A DNA stretch of 64,000 nt from Pantoea cypripedii (GTDB lineage: Bacteria > Pseudomonadota > Gammaproteobacteria > Enterobacterales > Enterobacteriaceae), in NCBI RefSeq assembly GCF_002095535.1, contig NZ_MLJI01000001.1, forward strand, positions 441,602 to 505,601. Reading direction: 5' to 3'. A program made the translations under genes and the position numbers. How positions within the stretch are numbered: the stretch's first letter is position 1; the number at the start of each line of letters is the position of its first letter. The notes under the pieces were generated by a model. The model saw only the letters and a program-made list of their open reading frames with translations. It made no database searches and was not told the origin of the DNA. Positions 51,749-60,588 of the stretch are shown in pieces.

Positions 51749-53245
51749 CTACTCACCGGCTATGGTTGCTGTCTCAGAAAGTTTTGCCCACAAAGGTAAT
51801 GGAAAAAGAGAATTGATGGGATAAGGAGTCGATTCCTCCCGGCTAAGTCGCTTTTGTTCCGCTATTTTTTCTCTGATCATTTCAGGATTAAGATGGGGCT
51901 TAAGATACCCTGGCAGCTTTTTGAATCTTTCAATCATTGGCCCTTGTTCCAGATTGGACCATGTTTTCACTAAGGCTGGTCCTGCCGAATCGTTATCTGA
52001 CTTTTGGGCAAAGTCAGCCAGAAAGGATTCGATGCTTTGGTACGTGCGAAAAACATTGTTGTTGAAATCATAAGCACTACCTGATTTGAACAGCGTATAA
52101 CGTATGATGGCTGTAACGAGCATGGCATAGTCACGCGAAGTGAGTTTAAATCTCAGGGCCGACATTCTGATAAGTCCAAAACCTTCAGACCCCATACCAA
52201 TACGAAAACGCAGGTCGAAGTCCAGCAGGCATGCGATAAGCGCCGGGACACGTTCTATTTTCTTTATCAGACCGGTATTAACGCTCTTGTACCATTCGCT
52301 AAGTGCGTCAATAACGCCGTCAGCACTTTTGTTATCTGTGGAACCGAAAGGACCAGTAAGCGGTGATTTATCATATGCTCTGGTGATCTCAGCCTTAATC
52401 CCCTCCATCAGACTGTCAACCTGTCCGAGGTTAATCACGTTACTCAACAGGACTGCGTCAAAATCCATGCGAAAATGATGCTTATTTTTCTCTACGGTGC
52501 ACATCTCGCTGAACAGAGAAGCAGGTTCATATTTTGCATGAGAACGCCAGTGCAGAAGGTCAAAAGTCGCCTTGAGATGCTTACCTATTATTTGCGCAAG
52601 GGCACCTTTCAGCTCTGACGCAAAGGCTTCCCTGTTTACCTCTATGCCCTTCTCCTCAATGATGTCAGTCAGCCTGTCGAGACTGAGTGCAGGGTTAAAG
52701 AGTGGTTCATCGTTGTTACTCATAGGAAAAGGACTTTTGTTCAGACCTTGCCATCTATGCACGATGAACTCAGTCAGGGAGAAGCCGTCGAATGCCAGGA
52801 GCTGCTGAAAAACTGACAGGGGGTCATGCAGCATCGTATACATCGCGAAATAGGAGAAGGGGTGGCTCCCACTGTAAGTTGTGAAGGCGATTTGTTTGCT
52901 CTCGATGTCAGCCAGCAATGTTGTGCTCGATAAGCTTCCATCGTTGAGCAGCATAGCCACGATATCATTACTGCCTTTCCCCTGCTCCAGGCTGTTCAGC
53001 ACCTCACCCATCAATTTATGGTCTTTCCTGGCTTCATGCACCAGCTGAATCCGATTGTTAAACCCCCTGTCATCTGAACATTCTATGTACCTCTGTCTGC
53101 TGTAGATAGCCAACAGCAATACCTGTTCCCAGGCCATTTTGTGAATTGAATGCAGGGTATCCTGCAATGCCCTGACATTCAGTCCCAGTACATCTTTATA
53201 TTTTTGATTTTCTTTAATTTTTTTAACCCTCGGCCTGTGCAACAA
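51749..53245 (-). CDS. Unrecognised 498-residue protein
   Basis: No family comes to mind. It is mixed helical and soluble: no signal peptide, no clear membrane segment, few glycines. Segments include ALQDTLHSIHKMAWEQVLLL, IAFTTYSGSHPFSYFAMYTM, ALIACLLDFDLRFRIGMGSE and a basic C-terminal stretch (MIREKIAEQKRLSREES). There are no visible nucleotide-binding or protease motifs. It stands alone between the EPS end and two tiny genes, with AT-rich flanks. It could be a cargo or defence-type gene, but nothing proves that. Confidence 0.7.
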   Translation of the reverse strand: MLHRPRVKKIKENQKYKDVLGLNVRALQDTLHSIHKMAWEQVLLLAIYSRQRYIECSDDRGFNNRIQLVHEARKDHKLMGEVLNSLEQGKGSNDIVAMLLNDGSLSSTTLLADIESKQIAFTTYSGSHPFSYFAMYTMLHDPLSVFQQLLAFDGFSLTEFIVHRWQGLNKSPFPMSNNDEPLFNPALSLDRLTDIIEEKGIEVNREAFASELKGALAQIIGKHLKATFDLLHWRSHAKYEPASLFSEMCTVEKNKHHFRMDFDAVLLSNVINLGQVDSLMEGIKAEITRAYDKSPLTGPFGSTDNKSADGVIDALSEWYKSVNTGLIKKIERVPALIACLLDFDLRFRIGMGSEGFGLIRMSALRFKLTSRDYAMLVTAIIRYTLFKSGSAYDFNNNVFRTYQSIESFLADFAQKSDNDSAGPALVKTWSNLEQGPMIERFKKLPGYLKPHLNPEMIREKIAEQKRLSREESTPYPINSLFPLPLWAKLSETATIAGE

Positions 53246-53513
53246 ATCAACGTGATTGACCTAAAACCCTACCCAAATTTTCTACATAACCATAAAATAA
53301 TAAGATTTTTTATCATCATACTGTTTTTGGGTAATGTAATTTACAAATTACCTAACAAATCATCCCCAAATCAATCATTAGAATAATATTTATATAAATA
53401 TCATGCATTTGACAATCCCAATCTTGTTTCATAGATTTGAAATATTCCATGAAGTGTTTCTATACAGGTGTCATGGATTCTGAAAAAACCGTTTTGATTA
53501 GAAAGGTAGAGCT

Positions 53514-53714
53514 ATGCCAAGGTCAGCAAAAACGCCGATTGATGACGGCGGAGATTACGTTACTGTAACGCCCAGGGATGAGTATTCAGCACAGTTGTTA
53601 AACCGTCAGCTGAAGCGCATTCAGAGTTTCATGCCATCGCAACAGCACCGCGTTACTCCGATTAAGCTGGCGAAACAGCTGGTGATGGAAAAGGCCGAAG
53701 AGGATGCGAAATGA
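53514..53714 (+). CDS. Small protein, first of an overlapping pair
   Basis: Encodes 66 residues (DYVTVTPRDEYSAQLLNRQL, then RVTPIKLAKQLVMEKAEED). A short beta strand followed by two helices suggests a ribbon-helix-helix-like fold. AAGGTAGAG precedes the ATG. Its stop overlaps the next start (ATGA). Possibly plasmid- or phage-derived; function unknown. Confidence 0.55.
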   Translation: MPRSAKTPIDDGGDYVTVTPRDEYSAQLLNRQLKRIQSFMPSQQHRVTPIKLAKQLVMEKAEEDAK

Positions 53715-53884
53715 AAAAGGCAGCCTATGAGGAGCGGTTTATCGCTGGCCAACCCGTCACCTTTAAACCAAGCACACAACAGAAAAAAACGTTGTGCAAA
53801 GCAGCCAGGAACACTGGAAAAAGTGTCACGGAATATGCAAATGATGCGCTGGTAGAAAATCTCAGGGAAGAAGACCAGCAATAG
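53711..53884 (+). CDS. Small protein, second of an overlapping pair
   Basis: Encodes 57 residues: PVTFKPSTQQKKTLCKAARN, then GKSVTEYANDALVENLREE. The strand-helix-helix pattern again resembles CopG/Arc-type DNA binders. Translational coupling suggests that the two proteins act together, for example as a repressor pair or an antitoxin; no toxin is seen beside them. Confidence 0.5.
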   Translation: MKKAAYEERFIAGQPVTFKPSTQQKKTLCKAARNTGKSVTEYANDALVENLREEDQQ

Positions 53885-54067
53885 GACCCGGCATCAACTG
53901 TGGGAGCAATTGCGAACTTGCCTTTATCGCTGCCCGGCAGTTGCTGCGGGCAGCCTAGTGCCAGGAGAGGACCTTATTATTTTGGCCTCATCTATGCAGC
54001 CAGTAACGTTCAATTGTGTTAAAAAGTTGTTTCCAGGCAGAGGTATCTAAAACTTGATGGAGCAGAA

Positions 54068-54469
54068 ATGAGAACGCAAAAACGATGCATGGGTTACGTG
54101 GCCATCGTGGTCGACGATTATGACCGCGCGATTAATTACTACACCGACAAACTGGGCTTTACGTTAGTAGAAGACACGCCGCAACCGGGTAAGCGCTGGG
54201 TAGTTGTGACGACTAATCCAGAAAGCGACTGTAATCTTCTCCTGGCCCGTGCTTCAAATGAGCGGCAAGAAGGCTTTATTGGCAACCAGTGCGGCGGGCG
54301 GGTATTCCTGTTCCTACAGACTGACGATTTTTGGCGTGACTATAACGCCATGAAGGAAAAAGGTGTTCATTTCTGCCAGGAGCCACGTAAGGAGGAGTAT
54401 GGGATGGTCGTTGTGTTTGAGGACATCTACGGCAACCGCTGGGATCTTTATCAAAACCAACAAAATTAA
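54068..54469 (+). CDS. VOC/glyoxalase family protein
   Basis: Encodes 133 residues with the vicinal-oxygen-chelate fold: MGYVAIVVDDYDRAINYYTD and LGFTLVEDTPQPGKRWVVV in the first half, and a second module ending VVFEDIYGNRWDLYQN with the metal-binding glutamate replaced by aspartate in WDLY. Members bind a metal and modify small molecules such as methylglyoxal or antibiotics. Specificity cannot be read off. Confidence 0.85.
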   Translation: MRTQKRCMGYVAIVVDDYDRAINYYTDKLGFTLVEDTPQPGKRWVVVTTNPESDCNLLLARASNERQEGFIGNQCGGRVFLFLQTDDFWRDYNAMKEKGVHFCQEPRKEEYGMVVVFEDIYGNRWDLYQNQQN

Positions 54470-54592
54470 AGCTCTTAAGATCAGATTACTCATGCGTGAT
54501 CAATCTGCTTTTCGTTCGAAGCTGCCCATCATGTCTACTTAAGCAACAGGCGTAGCGTAGGATATTTTCCGTTTTCCCGGTGGCCCCCAGGT

Positions 54593-54617
54593 CCCTCCGC
54601 AAAGTTGGTGCGGAGGG
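54593..54617. terminator. Stem-loop between convergent VOC and GST genes
   Basis: CCCTCCGCA, loop AAGTTGG, TGCGGAGGG. Lies between two convergent genes. The T run is weak, so it may be a factor-assisted terminator. Confidence 0.45.
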
Positions 54618-54643
54618 TTAAGCTAATTAAGCAGGTATAGTAA

Positions 54644-55306
54644 TCAGACCTTTCTCTGCAAACATTCGATCTCAACCATCGCCTTCCACTGCTGAACGGA
54701 TGGCCTTGCCTGCATTCGGTTATACCACTCAAGCAAGGCGGCACATTCTTGCGGTACAGCAAGCTTCACTAAAGTAGAAAAGATCATCCCTCCGATTACC
54801 GCGATATCTGCCATTGAGAAAGTATCACCGGCAACATAAGGTTGCGCTTGCAGAACCCGGTCAAAGTAATGCATCCCCCTGACAGCCTTATCACGCATCC
54901 GGTTGCCCCACTCCGGGTTCTGATACAGTTCAACCTCAGGTCCCAACCCTGGCGTAGCGTGATGGAAATACGTGCTGACTGCATCGAGGAACTCAATTTC
55001 AGCACGCTTCGTCATCATATGAATGATGCCCTTATCAGCTGGTGTTGTACCGGTCAGACTGTATGGTGGGTCAAGCGCATCCAAATACTGCGTGATAGCC
55101 GTACACTCAGCGATAAGCGTACCGTCATCAAGCTCCAGAACTGGCAGCGTGCCTGAATAGTTGAGGGCCAGGAATTCGCTTTTTTTATGCTCACCAGTCC
55201 ATAAGTTAACAGGGACAAATTCTGTTTTGGAAAGCATCCCTTTTTCGGCAAGCGCGATACGGACTCGTGCAGGATAGGGGCCGGAATACCAGTCATAGAT
55301 TTTCAT
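54644..55306 (-). CDS. Glutathione S-transferase family protein
   Basis: Encodes about 220 residues from ATG 55306. The N-terminal thioredoxin-like domain has MKIYDWYSGPYPARVRIALA, GTLPVLELDDGTLIAECTAI (cis-Pro and the E-S/C-type glutathione site). The helical C-terminal domain has VAGDTFSMADIAVIGGMIF. It likely conjugates glutathione to electrophiles. It is divergent from a TetR gene, a usual arrangement for detoxification genes. Confidence 0.88.
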   Translation of the reverse strand: MKIYDWYSGPYPARVRIALAEKGMLSKTEFVPVNLWTGEHKKSEFLALNYSGTLPVLELDDGTLIAECTAITQYLDALDPPYSLTGTTPADKGIIHMMTKRAEIEFLDAVSTYFHHATPGLGPEVELYQNPEWGNRMRDKAVRGMHYFDRVLQAQPYVAGDTFSMADIAVIGGMIFSTLVKLAVPQECAALLEWYNRMQARPSVQQWKAMVEIECLQRKV

Positions 55307-55364
55307 CGGAGGAATTTCCTTAATGTCTATCAGTACAATTTGATAAGTGGTCGGAAACAACTAC

Positions 55365-55378
55365 CTACCACATGGTAG
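55365..55378. promoter_or_regulatory. TetR operator candidate
   Basis: CTACCA-CA-TGGTAG, a palindrome in the interval between the divergent GST and tetR genes. The probable binding site of the adjacent TetR. Confidence 0.6.
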
Positions 55379-55431
55379 TTTCACATTAAGAGTGAATTTG
55401 TTTTTAACGGATGTCAACATCTATCTGTCAG

Positions 55432-55460
55432 TTGGCAGGTTGCTTGTGCATGTGTATAGT
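55432..55460 (+). promoter_or_regulatory. Sigma-70 promoter for tetR
   Basis: TTGGCA, 17-base spacer, TATAGT, about 30 bases ahead of the tetR start codon. Confidence 0.55.
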
Positions 55461-55490
55461 GAGAAACGAACGTTTAAGAAAGAGGCTAAG

Positions 55491-56057
55491 ATGAGCGTAA
55501 ATGCACGGGAAGCTATACTGGCTGAGGCGAAGTGTGCGGCTCAGAAGCACGGGTATAACGGGATAAACTTTCGCAGTATTGCAACGCAGATTGGCATTAA
55601 AAATGCCAGTATCTATTATCACTTTGCCAGCAAGGCGAAACTTGGTGCGGCTGTTGCTCACCGCTACTGGGAGGATACTGCGCTGCATCTTGAGACTATA
55701 CGTAATACCAGCGCCAGCGCTGGCGAAGCCTTAAGGCGTTATCCCGCTATTTTCCGTAAATCCCTTGAAGATGATAATAGGCTGTGTTTATCCAGTTTTA
55801 TGGCCGCTGAATATGAAGATCTGCCCCAGGAAGTTAAAGCCGAGGTGCAGGCTTTTGTTGATGCCAACGTCGTGTGGCTGAGCCAAATGCTTAGTGAGAA
55901 AGGTGGAGGCGATTCTGAGGCTTACAGAAAGCAGGCTCTCGCTATTTATACGGCCGTTGCGGGTGCTCAGCTGATAGCGCGCACCCGCCAGGACATTCAA
56001 TTATTTGATGAACTCATAGCGACTTATCAGCAGGCAGGTCTGATCCCCACTGCCTAA
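55491..56057 (+). CDS. TetR-family regulator
   Basis: Encodes 188 residues. The N-terminal helix-turn-helix (AREAILAEAKCAAQKHGYNG, FRSIATQIGIKNASIYYHFA) is followed by a helical ligand domain. The start at 55491 gives the usual short N-terminus. It probably represses itself and the divergent GST gene through the CTACCA dyad. Confidence 0.88.
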   Translation: MSVNAREAILAEAKCAAQKHGYNGINFRSIATQIGIKNASIYYHFASKAKLGAAVAHRYWEDTALHLETIRNTSASAGEALRRYPAIFRKSLEDDNRLCLSSFMAAEYEDLPQEVKAEVQAFVDANVVWLSQMLSEKGGGDSEAYRKQALAIYTAVAGAQLIARTRQDIQLFDELIATYQQAGLIPTA

Positions 56058-56260
56058 ACAGAAATGCGCCTAAATGCAAACTTCCGCTTCTCCTGCATGG
56101 ACATAACAAATTAACGAAAAAAATCCATCTTATTCTGTATGCAACAGGACTGTACCGGACGTAAATTTACCGCGATCTCCCTCTTTACCTAAAACACTGC
56201 TCCCGGCTACCGGGTATAACAGCGCCGCCTGACCCGCACTTAAGACTTGCTGAAGCCGCT

Positions 56261-56293
56261 CCTGATATATACAGTTAGACTGTATATATCAGG
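56261..56293. promoter_or_regulatory. Perfect 15-bp-arm dyad over the ribosome-binding site
   Basis: CCTGATATATACAGT, TAG, ACTGTATATATCAGG. The right arm includes the first bases of the AGGAGG ribosome-binding site of the gene at 56301. A strong operator candidate, most likely for the MarR encoded at 56720-57148, though other regulators nearby are possible. Confidence 0.75.
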
Positions 56294-56300
56294 AGGGCGT

Positions 56301-56723
56301 ATGTCACTAACCAACAAACTTGCAGTCTGTCGCTTTAACCATGAGGTGATTGAGGCCGGGGAACGTGAGGCATTTGATCAGCTTGTCGCCGCAAATTTTA
56401 TCAACCGGTCGGCGACACCTGGGACTCCAAACGATCGTGAAAGTCTGTGGCGAACGTTTGATCAACTGCTCCGTCCGGCATTTTCCGGACTCACTGTCAC
56501 TATTGAGGAACAGGTTGCTGAACGTGACTGGGTGACCACCCGAAAACGTATCTCGGGCATTCACAGCGGCACATTAATGGGTATCGCGCCCACCGGATTG
56601 ACTGTGGCCATAGAGGTGATCGATATGGTTCGCCTGGAAAACGGTCAGTACGTTGAGCATTGGGGAATGAACACATTGAGCAACGTTATTGCCCAACTGC
56701 AGCAAACACAAAACCAGCCTTAA
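56301..56723 (+). CDS. SnoaL-like/ester cyclase family protein
   Basis: Encodes about 140 residues from ATG 56301, set by AGGAGG. It has the NTF2-like fold of the SnoaL-like group: FNHEVIEAGEREAFDQLVAA, FINRSATPGTPNDRESLW, then ISGIHSGTLMGIAPTGLTVA and RLENGQYVEHWGMNTLS. Members act on or bind small hydrophobic compounds; the substrate is unknown. It converges on the MarR gene with a four-base overlap. Confidence 0.82.
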   Translation: MSLTNKLAVCRFNHEVIEAGEREAFDQLVAANFINRSATPGTPNDRESLWRTFDQLLRPAFSGLTVTIEEQVAERDWVTTRKRISGIHSGTLMGIAPTGLTVAIEVIDMVRLENGQYVEHWGMNTLSNVIAQLQQTQNQP

Positions 56724-57148
56724 AGCAGTTTACGCAGCGCCTCAAGGCCTTTTTTCAGGTCTTGTTGTGCCTGCTCATCCAGCTTTGTCGTTATTTCATT
56801 AGCAATCCAGCTGGCGCGCCTTGCACGTGCGGCCATCAGTTGCTGGCTACCCGCGCCACTGAGCACCAGCAGCAACGCACGTGAATCCAGCTCGTTTTTT
56901 TGCCGCACCACATTGCCCTGTTGTTCCAGTTCATTAATGACCAGACGCATACTCTGGTGTTTAACACCGCGCAAACGTGCCAGGTCAGCAATTGATAGCG
57001 GGCCGTGGGTTTCCAGAAGTTCCAGGGTTTCATGCTGTGAATTACGCACCGTATCGGTGGCAACGCGAACCTGCCGCACAAAAGTGCTGACTACCTGGCG
57101 AAGTTCTTCAGCGAGAGTAAGTGGTATGCCCAACGGATTTTCCTGCAT
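56720..57148 (-). CDS. MarR-family regulator
   Basis: Encodes about 142 residues from ATG 57148. The winged helix is HGPLSIADLARLRGVKHQSM, LVINELEQQGNVVRQKNELD, with the wing DSRALLLVLS. MarR dimers bind palindromes and let go on binding phenolic ligands. The perfect dyad at 56261 is a candidate site, controlling the convergent SnoaL-like gene. Confidence 0.87.
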   Translation of the reverse strand: MQENPLGIPLTLAEELRQVVSTFVRQVRVATDTVRNSQHETLELLETHGPLSIADLARLRGVKHQSMRLVINELEQQGNVVRQKNELDSRALLLVLSGAGSQQLMAARARRASWIANEITTKLDEQAQQDLKKGLEALRKLL

Positions 57149-57288
57149 GTGATTTATTCCATGGGATATACGGTAAAGCAAGGCCGGACGTTTTACAAAG
57201 CATTGACGCCATGGCTGTTTGGCGGGGATTTGCGGTCTTAACCCGAAAATACGCTGCGCGCTTTTCGGGTTAGTGAACAGAAGTGCGG

Positions 57289-57600
57289 TTAAACAGATCC
57301 CTCTTTTTCGATCACCAGGACGCGGGCGGCTCCTTGTGGATGGGCTACGTGTTCTGTCCCCTCACTGGCATAGAAAATATCACCGGTATGCAGCGTCTTA
57401 CTTTTTACCTCACCATTTTCTTTGTAGAGCATCTCGACGCAGCCATCCATCACAGCAAAAACTTCCTGTCCATCGTTGATGTGCCACTTGTACGGTTGAT
57501 CGGTCCAGTGAAGCTTTACGCTGGTGTTATCAAAACTGGCAACCGGTAAAGATTCCCAGGCCTGAGAGCCAGTAAATTCTTTGCTGCTATAAAACTTCAT
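57289..57600 (-). CDS. Cupin-domain protein
   Basis: Encodes about 103 residues; the start at 57600 follows AGGGGA. A single small cupin: YKWHINDGQEVFAVMDGCVE holds the first metal motif (H, E) and GDIFYASEGTEHVAHPQG the second. Probably a metal-binding enzyme or sensor domain. It is transcribed toward the MarR gene and may be a separate unit from the tartrate genes. Confidence 0.84.
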   Translation of the reverse strand: MKFYSSKEFTGSQAWESLPVASFDNTSVKLHWTDQPYKWHINDGQEVFAVMDGCVEMLYKENGEVKSKTLHTGDIFYASEGTEHVAHPQGAARVLVIEKEGSV

Positions 57601-57759
57601 TTTTTCCCCTGACATAAAAATGGATTCACTCCGTTCATGCAGGAGTAACAGACGGGATCGTCTGATTCAACACCTTCAACGTCTCTTGTCCGGATCTGTC
57701 ACCGTTACGTCCGCATCACGCCCAGCCTGCCCCCGTGTCGGGAAGCAGGCTGTGATGGG

Positions 57760-59088
57760 TCATTCCCTGACGGGAAGAGGCCGGAACGCCTGCCTGATGT
57801 CCCAGACACTCTCCTTCTGGCCCACCGCAAGCGCAAACAGTACCCCGCCCACGATGGAGAACAGGCCGAGAACACTCCATGCCAGCGTCATATCGGTACC
57901 GCCACTCAGATGCTTCAGATACCCGGCCACCAGCGGGCCGCCAAACTGCCCGATGAAATTGCTGCATGCCCCCACAAATGCCACCGCTGGCACCGCTTTT
58001 TTCGTTGGCAGGATTTCAGTCAGCCGGACATAGACCAGCGGCACCAGCATCTTCATGGTCAGGCCGACAAACATGAACAGGACAATCTGCACCCAGTAGT
58101 AAGCCAGCGGAACAAAGGCGGCGGCCGACAGAGCAATTCCGCAAAAAACGGTAGGGATGGCCGCGTGCAGCCGCCGTTCCTGGTTGTACTTATCGGAACG
58201 CCGGGTGATATACCAGATACCGATCATGGTCATCAGGAAGGGTATGCCGCTTATCAGGCCAACCATAAATTCACTCAGCGTGCCGTAACCTTTGAGAGCC
58301 GTCGGCAGCCACAGCGTAAAGCCATACGCCAGCATGCTGTGCAGCGAATAGCCGATCAGCATCAGCCAGAGCGCGGGTATTTTCAGGATGGTCCACCATG
58401 GGTCAGATTTCTCTTTGACATAGCCCGACTGTTCCGCTGCCAGATCTTGCTGTATATGGTCCCGGTCTTCAGCGCTGAGCCAGCTTGCAGCCTGAATACT
58501 TTTGGGCACCAGATAAAACCAGATGATGCAGAACAACCACGCTGGTGCGCCTTCAATGATCATCATCATGCGCCAGTTATGATGCGCAAGAATCCAGCCA
58601 GAGATCGGACCGGCAAGAAACGCGCCCGCGCCGAGGCTGAGATTCCAGATACCGAAAGCACGTCCGCGCTCCCGCTTCATAAACCACTGCGCCAGAAACA
58701 TCGCCGTTGCGGCCTGAATCGGCCCTTCCGCCAATCCGAGGAAGAAGCGGATGGCGACCAGTTCGCTGAAGCTACGCGTCAGGCCGGTCAGCATGGCGCA
58801 GGCACCAAACAGAAACAGGCTGACACCAATGATTCTTCTGGAACCAAAGCGCAGTGCCAGCCAGCCTGCGGTGAACTGCGTAGCGACATAACCCCAGGCA
58901 AATGCACCGCCGAGCCAGCCAGCTGCAACCGGGTCAAGCCCCATTTCGGCGGTAATATGGGGCAGCGCCATGCCGATATTGACCCGGTCGAAAAAAGAGA
59001 GGGTGTACATAATAAAGACGGCAGGTAATATTATTGTCCAGCGTTTTGTTCCGATAAGTGCATTACCTTTAAGAGTATTTTCTCTCAT
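57760..59088 (-). CDS. MFS transporter, anion:cation symporter family (probable tartrate uptake)
   Basis: Encodes 442 residues with 12 membrane helices. Typical ACS-family segments are YTLSFFDRVNIGMALPHITA at helix 1, GWLGGAFAWGYVATQFTAGW, FGSRRIIGVSLFLFGACAML and FFLGLAEGPIQAATAMFLAQ. Members import sugar acids, hexuronates and tartrate with protons. It follows the dehydratase gene at 59256 on the same strand, so D-tartrate is the likely substrate. GAGGAAATTATC precedes the ATG. Confidence 0.85.
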   Translation of the reverse strand: MRENTLKGNALIGTKRWTIILPAVFIMYTLSFFDRVNIGMALPHITAEMGLDPVAAGWLGGAFAWGYVATQFTAGWLALRFGSRRIIGVSLFLFGACAMLTGLTRSFSELVAIRFFLGLAEGPIQAATAMFLAQWFMKRERGRAFGIWNLSLGAGAFLAGPISGWILAHHNWRMMMIIEGAPAWLFCIIWFYLVPKSIQAASWLSAEDRDHIQQDLAAEQSGYVKEKSDPWWTILKIPALWLMLIGYSLHSMLAYGFTLWLPTALKGYGTLSEFMVGLISGIPFLMTMIGIWYITRRSDKYNQERRLHAAIPTVFCGIALSAAAFVPLAYYWVQIVLFMFVGLTMKMLVPLVYVRLTEILPTKKAVPAVAFVGACSNFIGQFGGPLVAGYLKHLSGGTDMTLAWSVLGLFSIVGGVLFALAVGQKESVWDIRQAFRPLPVRE

Positions 59089-59255
59089 GATAATTTCCTC
59101 GTTTGGAGCAGATGTAGGGGGAAGCTGAATTAAGATCCTTTTAAATATCAGTCAGATATTTTTATTTATTATTTAGAAGCCAAGACAACTTAATGATTTC
59201 CACAACGCCTCCCGACAACACAGAGAGGCGAAGTAAGGCGATAATCCGGCAGGAC

Positions 59256-60419
59256 TTATTCAGCCAGCGCGCGCATTTCTTTAATAAGGTCAGATTTGCC
59301 TTCAAAACCGATACCCGGCAGCTCCGGCATAATAATGTGGCCATCTTCCACCTTCACCGAATCCGGGAAGCCACCATAGGGCTGGAACAGATCCGGATAG
59401 CTTTCGTTGCCCCCCAGACCGAGACCTGCTGCGATGTTGAGGGACATCTGGTGGCCGCCGTGAGGAATGCAGCGTGACGGCGACCAGCCGAACTGTTCCA
59501 GCACATCCAGAGTGCGCAGGTACTCCACCAGACCGTACGAGAGCGCGCAGTCAAATTGCAGATAGTCACGATCCGGACGCATGCCGCCATAGCGCAGCAA
59601 ATTGCGTGCATCCTGGTGAGAGAAAAGGTTTTCACCGGTCGCCATCGGACCCGGATAGAATTCTGACAACGCCGCCTGCAGGGAGAAATCCAGTGGATCG
59701 CCAACCTCTTCGTACCAGAACAACGGATACTCACGCAGCATTTTGGCGTAGACAATACCGGTTTCCAGATCGAAACGACCATTAGCGTCTACCGCGAGGC
59801 GCGCTTCGCTGCCAATCTCGTCCAGAACAGCCTCAATACGACGGCGGTCCTCTTCCAGCGACGCACCACCGATTTTCATTTTCACCACGTTATAACCACG
59901 GTTCAGATAACCACGCATTTCCTGACGGAGGGCGCTCAGGTCTTTGCCCGGATAATAGTAACCACCCGCCGCATAAACGAAGACGCGCGGATTGGCCTTT
60001 ACGCCCTTCATTTCTGCCAGCAGGTGGAACAGCGGTTTGTCCGCGATTTTCGCGGTGGCATCCCAGATCGCCATGTCCAGCGTACCGACTGCCACTGAAC
60101 GTTCCCCGTGGCCGCCGGGCTTTTCATTGCTCATCATCACGTCCCAGATTTTATGCGGATCCAGGTTGTCGCCTTTGGCATTCAGCAGGCTGCCCGGTTC
60201 GGCTTCCAGAATACGATTGCGGAAGCGTTCACGGATCAAACCGCCCTGACCGTAACGGCCATTGGAGTTAAATCCATACCCCACTACGCGGCGGCCACCC
60301 ACCTCAACATCAGTCACAACGGCAACCAGGCTCGTCGTCATTTTGCTGAAATCGATGTACGCATTACGGATAGGGGAAGCAATGGGTTGGGTAATTTCTA
60401 CAACATCCAGGATACGCAT
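59256..60419 (-). CDS. tarD: D(-)-tartrate dehydratase (enolase superfamily)
   Basis: Encodes 387 residues. In the mandelate-racemase subgroup, the general bases are visible as K182 in VVKMKIGG and H320 in CIPHGGHQMSL. The metal ligands are D211 (LAVDANGRFD), E237 (WYEEVGDP) and E263 (ATGENLFS). These fall two residues before the K184/D213/E239/E265/H322 set I recall for the Bradyrhizobium D-tartrate dehydratase, so the match is close. The product would be oxaloacetate. The neighbouring transporter and divergent LysR complete a catabolic locus. Confidence 0.85.
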   Translation of the reverse strand: MRILDVVEITQPIASPIRNAYIDFSKMTTSLVAVVTDVEVGGRRVVGYGFNSNGRYGQGGLIRERFRNRILEAEPGSLLNAKGDNLDPHKIWDVMMSNEKPGGHGERSVAVGTLDMAIWDATAKIADKPLFHLLAEMKGVKANPRVFVYAAGGYYYPGKDLSALRQEMRGYLNRGYNVVKMKIGGASLEEDRRRIEAVLDEIGSEARLAVDANGRFDLETGIVYAKMLREYPLFWYEEVGDPLDFSLQAALSEFYPGPMATGENLFSHQDARNLLRYGGMRPDRDYLQFDCALSYGLVEYLRTLDVLEQFGWSPSRCIPHGGHQMSLNIAAGLGLGGNESYPDLFQPYGGFPDSVKVEDGHIIMPELPGIGFEGKSDLIKEMRALAE

Positions 60420-60480
60420 GTTCTCTCCTGCGGTTCTCAGTTAATGACCATCAGACTTAAGGGTTATGTCATGCCAGATA

Positions 60481-60494
60481 ATTATGGGCATAAT
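60481..60494. promoter_or_regulatory. LysR operator candidate
   Basis: ATTATG-GG-CATAAT, a palindrome with a T-N11-A spacing, in the 170-base interval between the dehydratase and the divergent lysR gene. Confidence 0.5.
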
Positions 60495-60588
60495 GCATCA
60501 ACGTAGTATTCGAGGACGTCGGGGTCCTGTCTGATGCAATCCTAAGCAGTCAGGGCATTCTGTTCTAATGCCAAAGAGGCAGGCTGTA

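Noticed and set aside
57910..59028. Plus-strand frame of 372 codons opposite the MFS gene
   Set aside because: Shadow of the transporter: histidine-, glutamine- and arginine-rich, with no domain, while the minus strand encodes a clear 12-helix protein.
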